Translations under genes and position numbers: made by a program
The notes under the pieces: model-generated
Seen by the model: only the letters and a program-made list of their open reading frames with translations
What the model was told of the DNA's origin: nothing
Databases searched by the model: none
Part shown: positions 63,961-64,000 of the stretch, one piece after another
Position numbering within the stretch: the stretch's first letter is position 1
Layout of the letters: each line of letters starts with the position of its first letter
From: Erpobdella octoculata
Lineage: Eukaryota; Annelida; Clitellata; Hirudinida; Erpobdellidae
Direction of reading: 5' to 3'
Length of the DNA stretch: 64,000 bases
NCBI GenBank assembly: GCA_963978895.1
Contig: OZ022238.1
Span: 38,064,667 to 38,128,666, forward strand

Positions 63961-64000
63961 GATTTTGAAATACGAAAAATGTTCAGATTAAGTTTTTTTT

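Overview
The window looks like nuclear DNA of an animal. It is strongly A+T-rich, has GT-AG introns, and carries metazoan repeat classes: CR1-like LINEs, several hAT groups, Ty3/gypsy elements, tRNA- and 5S-derived SINE-like copies and long microsatellites. No prokaryotic operon, CRISPR array or plasmid feature was seen. The species cannot be named from sequence. A gypsy fragment with a SCAN-like capsid and a terminal RNase H tail recalls Gmr1-like elements, reported mainly from deuterostomes, so a marine invertebrate such as a tunicate is one possibility only.

Layout. 1-4380 is an almost perfect hexanucleotide array. 4.4-11.4 kb holds hAT debris, a long hairpin and tandem repeats. 11.4-18.4 kb and 58.2-60.2 kb are paralogous segments, each carrying the last exon of an F-type lectin (fucolectin-like) gene. 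The first was later hit by a hAT element, which was then hit by a gypsy element; the second was hit by a 769-bp hAT-like MITE. 18.4-28 kb is a patchwork of TA microsatellites, minisatellites, an LTR remnant with a SAP-domain gag, CR1-like pieces, a tRNA-SINE trimer and an inverted-repeat element with a hammerhead-like motif. 28.9-31.1 kb holds three exons of a secreted PAN-like plus F-type-lectin-like gene. 31.8-34.8 kb is a 3-kb inverted-repeat element with unusual subterminal arrays, carrying an intron-containing gene with a DUF4806-like domain. 34.8-39.6 kb and 54.4-57.1 kb are paralogous repeats with a LINE endonuclease fragment, (CAAT)n arrays of 0.8-0.9 kb and 5S-rRNA-like SINE sequence. 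40.4-43.4 kb is a complete but decayed ZMYM1-like hAT. 43.4-48.7 kb is a nest of a foldback element, a tandem-repeat element, a SINE and a Gmr1-like gypsy remnant. A 200-N assembly gap follows (48954-49153).

Host genes. The best is an enolase-like gene on the minus strand (51605 down to the gap; eight exons with consistent phases, covering the N-terminal half). Two active-site loops are replaced, so it is probably a pseudoenzyme or a decaying paralogue. The F-type lectin exons are the other host material. Everything else is mobile or repetitive DNA, mostly broken. The genes form no pathway; the common theme is nested insertion, often into or next to (TA)n tracts.
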